Source: a bacterium
GTDB taxonomy: Bacteria; Sysuimicrobiota; Sysuimicrobiia; Sysuimicrobiales; Segetimicrobiaceae
Assembly: GCA_035691305.1 (NCBI GenBank)
Contig: DASSJF010000050.1
Location: forward strand, 1-64,000
Direction: 5' to 3'
Length of the DNA: 64,000 nucleotides
Part shown: piece after piece, positions 60,270 through 64,000 of the stretch
Layout of the letters: every line of letters begins with the position of its first letter
Numbering within the stretch: the first letter of the stretch is position 1
Notes under the pieces: generated by a model
Told to the model about the DNA's origin: nothing
What the model saw: only the letters and a program-made list of their open reading frames with translations
Databases searched by the model: none
Program-made: the position numbers and the translations under genes

Positions 60270-61264
60270 GCCGCCCCGCCCCACCGGATCGCGCAGGCGC
60301 CCCACGTGTACCCGCCGCCGAACGCCACCATGACGCCGATGGCGCCCTCGCGCACGCGCTCCGTCGCGACCGCTTCGTAGAGCGCCACGGGCACCGACGC
60401 GGCCGACGTGTTGCCGTAGTGCTGGACGTTGACGTAGAATTTTTCGATCGGCACGCGCATCCAGTGCGCCGCCGACTGGATGATGCGTAGATTCGCCTGA
60501 TGCGGAATCACGAAGTCGATATCCGCGGGCGCGAGGCCGGCTTTGGCGATCGCCTCCAGCGCGGCGCGCGGGATCGTCCGGACCGCGAACTTGTAGACTT
60601 CGGGGCCGGCCATGCGGATGGTGTGCTCCTGGTGCTCCACCGTTTCGAACGACGCGGGTTTCCGGCTGCCCCCCGCCGGCAGGTACAGCTGCGCGGCACC
60701 CGCCCGGCCGTCTCCGCCGAGCGCGAACGAGAGAAAGCCGTAGCCCTCGCGCGCGGGACGCACGACCGCGGCGCCCGCCGCGTCTCCGAACAGAATACAG
60801 GTCGCGCGGTCCCGCCAGTTCGTGATCCGCGAGAGTGTCTCGGCCCCGACGACCAGGACGGTCTCGGCCTGATCGGCGACGACGGCGGCGTGGGCGACGC
60901 TCAGCGCGTACATGAAGCTCGAACACGCCGCGGAGACGTCGAGGCAGCCGACGGTGCGCGTGCCGAGCCGCTGCTGAAGGAGGCACGCCACACTCGGGAA
61001 GACCATGTCGGGCGTCGTCGTGCCGACAACGATCAGGTCCACGTCCGCGGGCGCGACGCCGGCCGCCCGGAGCGCCTCGACCGCAGCGCCGTAAGCCAGG
61101 TCCGAGGTGGCCGTCTCGGGCCCCGCGATGTGGCGCTCCTGGATACCGGTGTGCGATTCGATCCACGCGGGCGTGGTCTCGACCGTCGCCGCGAGCTCCG
61201 CGTTGGTCAGCACGCGCTCGGGCACGCACCGGCCCATCCCCACGATCGTGGATCCGCTTCGCAC
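60266..61264 (-). CDS. fabH: 3-oxoacyl-ACP synthase III
   Basis: A 332-residue condensing enzyme that starts fatty acid synthesis from an acyl-CoA and malonyl-ACP. The catalytic triad is Cys in DVSAACSSFMYAL near 115, His in FVIPHQANLRI near 250 and Asn in YGNTSAASVPVAL near 282. The N-terminus begins VGMGRCVPERVLTN with the usual motif. The GTG at 61264 follows AGGAGG six bases upstream. A stop-start overlap (GTGA) couples it to fabD. Confidence 0.96.
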   Translation of the reverse strand: MRSGSTIVGMGRCVPERVLTNAELAATVETTPAWIESHTGIQERHIAGPETATSDLAYGAAVEALRAAGVAPADVDLIVVGTTTPDMVFPSVACLLQQRLGTRTVGCLDVSAACSSFMYALSVAHAAVVADQAETVLVVGAETLSRITNWRDRATCILFGDAAGAAVVRPAREGYGFLSFALGGDGRAGAAQLYLPAGGSRKPASFETVEHQEHTIRMAGPEVYKFAVRTIPRAALEAIAKAGLAPADIDFVIPHQANLRIIQSAAHWMRVPIEKFYVNVQHYGNTSAASVPVALYEAVATERVREGAIGVMVAFGGGYTWGACAIRWGGAA

Positions 61265-61283
61265 GCGTCGCCTCCTGGTGAAG

Positions 61284-62312
61284 TCAGACCGCGGAGAATC
61301 CCTGCGCGAGCGCCAGTTCCGCGAGATGCGCGACGTCGGCCCGGATCGCCTCGACCATGCGCGCGCGCACCGATTCGGCGGCCAGGCCGACAGCGTTGCG
61401 GACGGCTCTCGCCTTCGAGCTGCCGTGGCTCACGATGCAGATGCCGTCGACGCCGAGGAGCGGGGCGCCGCCGTACTCGGTGTGGTCGAGCCGGAGGGCC
61501 AGCGCGCGCAGGCGCGGGCGGGCGAGCGCCACGCCGAGCCGGACGAAAAGCCCGCGGCTCAGCTCCTCGCGTAGCAGGCTGAAGATGCCGAGGGCCAGAC
61601 CTTCGCCGAACTTGAGAACGACGTTGCCGACGAAACCGTCGCAGACCACGACGTCCGCGTCGCCCGCGAAGACCCCGCGGCCTTCCACGTTGCCGATGAA
61701 CCGGAGGCCGGACCGCCGGAGCAGCTCCGCCGAGCGGATCACGAGCTCGTTGCCCTTCGTGTCCTCTTCGCCGTTGCTGAGGAGGCCGACGCGCGGCGAC
61801 TCGACGCCGAGGACGCGCGCGGCGTAGACGCTGCCCATCACGCCGAACTGCAGCAGATGCTTGGGGCGGCAGTCCACGTTGGCGCCGGCGTCGAGCATGA
61901 TCACGCGGCCGCGCTCGCGGCGCGTGGGCAGCACCGCCGCGATCGCCGGGCGGTCGATCCCCTCGATCGGCCGCAGCGTCAAGAGCGCCGCGGCCATCAC
62001 CGCGCCGGTGTTGCCCGCGCTGACCATGGCGTCGGCCTCGCCGCGCCGCACGAGATCGAGCGCGACCGCGATCGACGAGCGACGCTTCCGGCGGAGGGCC
62101 ATCGCGGGCGCTTCGGCCATGCCGATGACCTCGGGGGCGTCGACGATCCGCAGGCGCCCCTGGTCCGGGAAGTGGCGCAGTTCATCCTTTAGGCGGTCGG
62201 CGGGACCGACGAGCACGACTTCGACGTCGAGGTCCCGGACCGCGTCCGCGGCGCCGGCGACGATCTCGTGCGGCGCGTGGTCGCCTCCCATCGCGTCGAG
62301 CGCGACCCGCAT
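61284..62312 (-). CDS. plsX: Phosphate acyltransferase PlsX
   Basis: A 342-residue enzyme that makes acyl-phosphate from acyl-ACP for phospholipid synthesis, at the membrane surface. It shows the N-terminal VALDAMGGDHAPHEIVAGA, then SAGNTGAVMAAAL near 97, LDAGANVDCRPKHL near 148 and CDGFVGNVVLKFGEGLA near 225, all conserved in PlsX. The ATG at 62312 is preferred to the GTG just before it. It is placed between rpmF and fabH, as in many Gram-positive-type genomes. It lies 28 bp after the rpmF stop. Confidence 0.96.
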   Translation of the reverse strand: MRVALDAMGGDHAPHEIVAGAADAVRDLDVEVVLVGPADRLKDELRHFPDQGRLRIVDAPEVIGMAEAPAMALRRKRRSSIAVALDLVRRGEADAMVSAGNTGAVMAAALLTLRPIEGIDRPAIAAVLPTRRERGRVIMLDAGANVDCRPKHLLQFGVMGSVYAARVLGVESPRVGLLSNGEEDTKGNELVIRSAELLRRSGLRFIGNVEGRGVFAGDADVVVCDGFVGNVVLKFGEGLALGIFSLLREELSRGLFVRLGVALARPRLRALALRLDHTEYGGAPLLGVDGICIVSHGSSKARAVRNAVGLAAESVRARMVEAIRADVAHLAELALAQGFSAV

Positions 62313-62340
62313 CACACGCGCGGCCCCACGCGGAGGATCA

Positions 62341-62538
62341 CTAGGCGCTCTTGTCTTCCTTCGTCTTGATCTGGATCGCCTGACGCCCGCCGTAGTAGCC
62401 GCAGGCGGGGCAGACGCGGTGCGGCACCATCCGCGCGTGGCACTGCGGGCAGTCGACGAGCGTCACCGCGCGCGCCTTGAATACGGCGCGGCGGGACGCG
62501 GTGCGGGCCTTGCTGAATCGCCGTTTGGTCAGTCCCAT
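62341..62538 (-). CDS. rpmF: 50S ribosomal protein L32, zinc-binding form
   Basis: A 65-residue protein of the large ribosomal subunit. The basic N-terminus (TKRRFSKARTASRRAVFKA) is followed by two cysteine pairs, DCPQC and VCPACGYYGG, of a zinc ribbon, the C+ paralogue type that is replaced under zinc limitation in some bacteria. The ATG at 62538 follows GGGAG. It lies 14 bp after the yceD stop, the usual partnership. Confidence 0.96.
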   Translation of the reverse strand: MGLTKRRFSKARTASRRAVFKARAVTLVDCPQCHARMVPHRVCPACGYYGGRQAIQIKTKEDKSA

Positions 62539-62552
62539 CTCGTCACGCTCCC

Positions 62553-63089
62553 TTACGCCTCGCCGTCTCCGGCGCGCCAGCGCCGCAGGACCTCCAGTCT
62601 CGGATCCACGTTGTCGGCCGCGCACCCGCACGGCCCGTTGTTGAGGTCCGCCCCGCAGCGGGGACAGAGGCCGGGGCAATCGTCCCGGCAGCGCGGCGCG
62701 AGCGGCAGAGCCAGCAGCACGTGCTGCCGGACCACCTCCGCAACGTCGATCGTGTCGCCCTGCTCCACCGGGACCAGAAAATCGCGGGCGGTCAGCTCCC
62801 GCTCCGCGTCGGCTTCCTCGGGTTGCCCCGTCCGCGGCCCGTAGTCCTCGGCGACCTCCACGGTCAACGGCAGGTCAAAACGCCGGAGGCAGGCGCCGCA
62901 GGTGCACGTGGCGGCCGCCCGGACGCGGCCCCGAAGCGACACGCCCCCGGCCGTCCCGGTCAGCCGAATTTCGCCGGCGACCGGCCCGACGAAGGCGATG
63001 TCTTCGCTCGGCGCGGGCAGCGGTTCCGCGAACGCGAGCACCCGGACGCCGTCGCGGTCCGCCAGCAGCTCACTCACGCTCACGCGCAC
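62553..63089 (-). CDS. yceD: DUF177 family protein (YceD-like)
   Basis: A 178-residue protein with the DUF177 fold. A beta-rich N-terminal half (GEIRLTGTAGGVSLRGRV, then CTCGACLRRFDLPL) leads to the C-terminal cysteine cluster CRDDCPGLCPRCGADLN, where four cysteines probably bind zinc. Homologues stand next to rpmF in most bacteria, and plant and bacterial members affect 23S rRNA accumulation. The GTG at 63089 starts the first gene behind the strong promoter. A nearby GTG two codons on is possible. Confidence 0.9.
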   Translation of the reverse strand: MRVSVSELLADRDGVRVLAFAEPLPAPSEDIAFVGPVAGEIRLTGTAGGVSLRGRVRAAATCTCGACLRRFDLPLTVEVAEDYGPRTGQPEEADAERELTARDFLVPVEQGDTIDVAEVVRQHVLLALPLAPRCRDDCPGLCPRCGADLNNGPCGCAADNVDPRLEVLRRWRAGDGEA

Positions 63090-63115
63090 GTTCGCTACAC
63101 CACCCTAACAACACA

Positions 63116-63140
63116 GTGCCCGGCGGATCTCGCCGGGCAC
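63116..63140 (-). promoter_or_regulatory. Leader hairpin of the yceD-rpmF-fab operon
   Basis: A perfect 10-bp stem GTGCCCGGCG/CGCCGGGCAC with a five-base loop lies about 8-32 nt downstream of the predicted transcription start and 26 bp upstream of the yceD GTG. No T-tract follows, so it is not a simple terminator; it could stabilise the mRNA or serve as a regulatory site. Confidence 0.55.
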
Positions 63141-63154
63141 ACGAACACCCGTTC

Positions 63155-63184
63155 ATTATACGGATCGCCGGTTTCCATTGTCAA
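63155..63184 (-). promoter_or_regulatory. Consensus sigma-70 promoter of the yceD-rpmF-fab operon
   Basis: On the minus strand TTGACA (63184-63179) and TATAAT (63160-63155) are separated by 18 bp. Both hexamers match consensus exactly, the strongest promoter seen in the window. It lies between the coaD stop and the yceD start, so the fatty acid operon has its own promoter. Confidence 0.9.
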
Positions 63185-63227
63185 GGCAGAGCAGGCGACC
63201 TCGGGAATCGATGGCACGTGTCTTGAG

Positions 63228-63734
63228 TTACGCGGGCCGGCGCGGCTTTGGGGCGCGCGCGAGGCGCTCTCCTGCCGCTGCGGGAATCAATCCCGCGACG
63301 GAACCGCCGAACGACGTCACCTCCCGAATGAGCGTCGAGCTTAGATAGGCGTATTCGGGACTCGTCATCATAAAGACGGTCTCGATCTCCGGATGTAACC
63401 GCTTGTTCATAGCGGCCATCTTGAGCTCGAATTCGAAGTCCTCGTTGGCGCGCAGGCCCCGGACGATCACCCCGGCATGGATCGAGGCCGCGAACTCGAC
63501 CGTGAGGCCCTCGAACGCCCGCACCTCGATGCCCTCCTGCCCCGCCATCGCCGCCCGCAGCATCTCGACGCGATCGTCGGTCGAAAACATCGGCTGCTTG
63601 CCGAGGTTGTTGGCCACCGCCACGACCACGCGGCCGAAGACGCGCCGCGCCCGGACGATGATGTCGATGTGGCCGTTGTGGACCGGATCGAAGCTGCCGG
63701 GGTAGACCGCGGTGACACCGTCCGCCTTTGTCAT
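63228..63734 (-). CDS. coaD: Pantetheine-phosphate adenylyltransferase
   Basis: A 168-residue enzyme that joins ATP and phosphopantetheine to dephospho-CoA, in coenzyme A synthesis. The nucleotidyltransferase motifs are VYPGSFDPVHNGHIDII at the N-terminus (HxGH type), VRGLRANEDFEFELKMA near 92 and SSTLIREVTSFGG near 130. The ATG at 63734 overlaps the rsmD stop as ATGA, so this conserved pair is coupled. The stop is TAA, rare among the genes of this window. Confidence 0.96.
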   Translation of the reverse strand: MTKADGVTAVYPGSFDPVHNGHIDIIVRARRVFGRVVVAVANNLGKQPMFSTDDRVEMLRAAMAGQEGIEVRAFEGLTVEFAASIHAGVIVRGLRANEDFEFELKMAAMNKRLHPEIETVFMMTSPEYAYLSSTLIREVTSFGGSVAGLIPAAAGERLARAPKPRRPA

Positions 63735-64000
63735 GCGCCACCACCTTCCCCTGTCTTCGCAGGACCTTCGGCTGCATCCGCAGCCTCCTGTCTCACGTAG
63801 AACCAAAGGCCCGTCTCGCCGTAGCGCGCGTCGCGAATCCGGCGAAGTCCCGGGATCTCGCCCGGGTCGTCGCGCCAGTGCCCTTCCGCGGCGATGATAC
63901 CGCCTGGAGCCAGAAGCGGCGAGGCCGCGAGACGCCGCAGCGTGCGCGCCGGCAGATCCTGGCCGTACGGAGGATCGAGCACGATCAGGTCGAAGCCCGC
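63731..64000 (-). CDS. rsmD: 16S rRNA (guanine966-N2)-methyltransferase, N-terminus cut by window edge
   Basis: Only the C-terminal 89 residues are present. The catalytic motif DLIVLDPPYGQDLPARTL (DPPY) is followed by LLAPGGIIAAEG and the last strand GLWFYV, as in RsmD, which methylates G966 of 16S rRNA. The cofactor-binding half lies beyond the right edge. The gene order rsmD-coaD is widely conserved and supports the call. A short Ala/Gly-rich tail closes the protein. Confidence 0.88.
   Translation of the reverse strand, partial: AGFDLIVLDPPYGQDLPARTLRRLAASPLLAPGGIIAAEGHWRDDPGEIPGLRRIRDARYGETGLWFYVRQEAADAAEGPAKTGEGGGA

Noticed and set aside
1-64000. tRNA or rRNA genes and CRISPR arrays
   Set aside because: No T-loop-like GGTTCGAATCC sequences, rRNA segments or regularly spaced short repeats were seen; the only regular repeats are the PAS units and the 14-bp operator.

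Overview
The window is 64 kb of very G+C-rich bacterial chromosome, densely packed with genes that use GTG starts and 4-bp stop/start overlaps freely. No rRNA, tRNA, CRISPR array, insertion sequence or phage block is visible. The gene set (rsmD-coaD, a separate yceD-rpmF-plsX-fabHDG-acpP-fabF-rnc operon, the MrfA/MrfB repair pair, proBA, a phenylacetyl-CoA epoxidase, molybdenum hydroxylases, ABC importers without their own ATPase) fits a soil or subsurface heterotroph of the Terrabacteria type, perhaps an uncultured phylum near Armatimonadota/Chloroflexota/deep Firmicutes. That placement is inference; no marker gene here settles it.

Layout. 1-2.5 kb: a sensor pair on the minus strand, a protein of four almost identical PAS domains followed by a histidine kinase that runs off the left edge. 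2.7-10.9 kb: mostly plus-strand amino acid and peptide enzymes (M24 peptidase, class III aminotransferase with terminator), a tyrosine recombinase, an M20 amidohydrolase and a DUF1800/DUF1501 pair. 10.9-12.6 kb: small minus-strand genes ending with an intact AbrB/PIN toxin-antitoxin module that has a near-consensus promoter and apparently a leaderless start. 12.7-24.3 kb: RibD-like reductase, M20 peptidase, paaABCD operon divergent from a membrane protein with a degenerate GGDEF domain, thioredoxin, enolase-superfamily enzyme, DUF971 protein, and a two-subunit molybdenum hydroxylase.

24.4-34.8 kb: VOC protein, O-antigen-ligase-like/TPR protein with a KduD-like dehydrogenase (minus), and divergently a sugar ABC importer (binding protein, two permeases) followed by DUF4127, a double-GNAT acetyltransferase and a NagZ-type glycosidase, which together look like an amino-sugar or muropeptide salvage unit. 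34.9-44.5 kb (minus): MrfB exonuclease and MrfA helicase, two damaged genes (a PIN-domain remnant and a frameshifted DinB gene), a form II CoxL-like hydroxylase, an FMN reductase, an MFS exporter and an atypical SDR. 44.6-48.3 kb (plus): a secreted protein of unknown function, then proB and proA.

48.4-64 kb is all minus strand. An ABC-2 ATPase/permease pair is followed upstream by a long set of abutting or overlapping genes that apparently starts at a perfect TTGACA-18-TATAAT promoter at 63.2 kb: yceD, rpmF, plsX, fabH, fabD, fabG, acpP, fabF, rnc, a HIT protein, two FtsX/MacB-type permeases, their ATPase, a membrane-anchored CrtC/AttH-like protein, a HAD phosphatase and a LysE exporter. Several junctions are NTGA overlaps, and all four forms (ATGA, GTGA, TTGA, CTGA) occur. 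The CTGA case at fabG implies a CTG start codon, supported by a well-placed Shine-Dalgarno sequence. Upstream lie coaD and the edge-truncated rsmD. The most unusual points are the CTG starts, the lipocalin-type exporter inside the fatty acid operon, the leaderless toxin-antitoxin promoter with its 14-bp-phased repeats, the 357-bp PAS repeats and the enolase-superfamily enzyme with a glutamine at the catalytic lysine.
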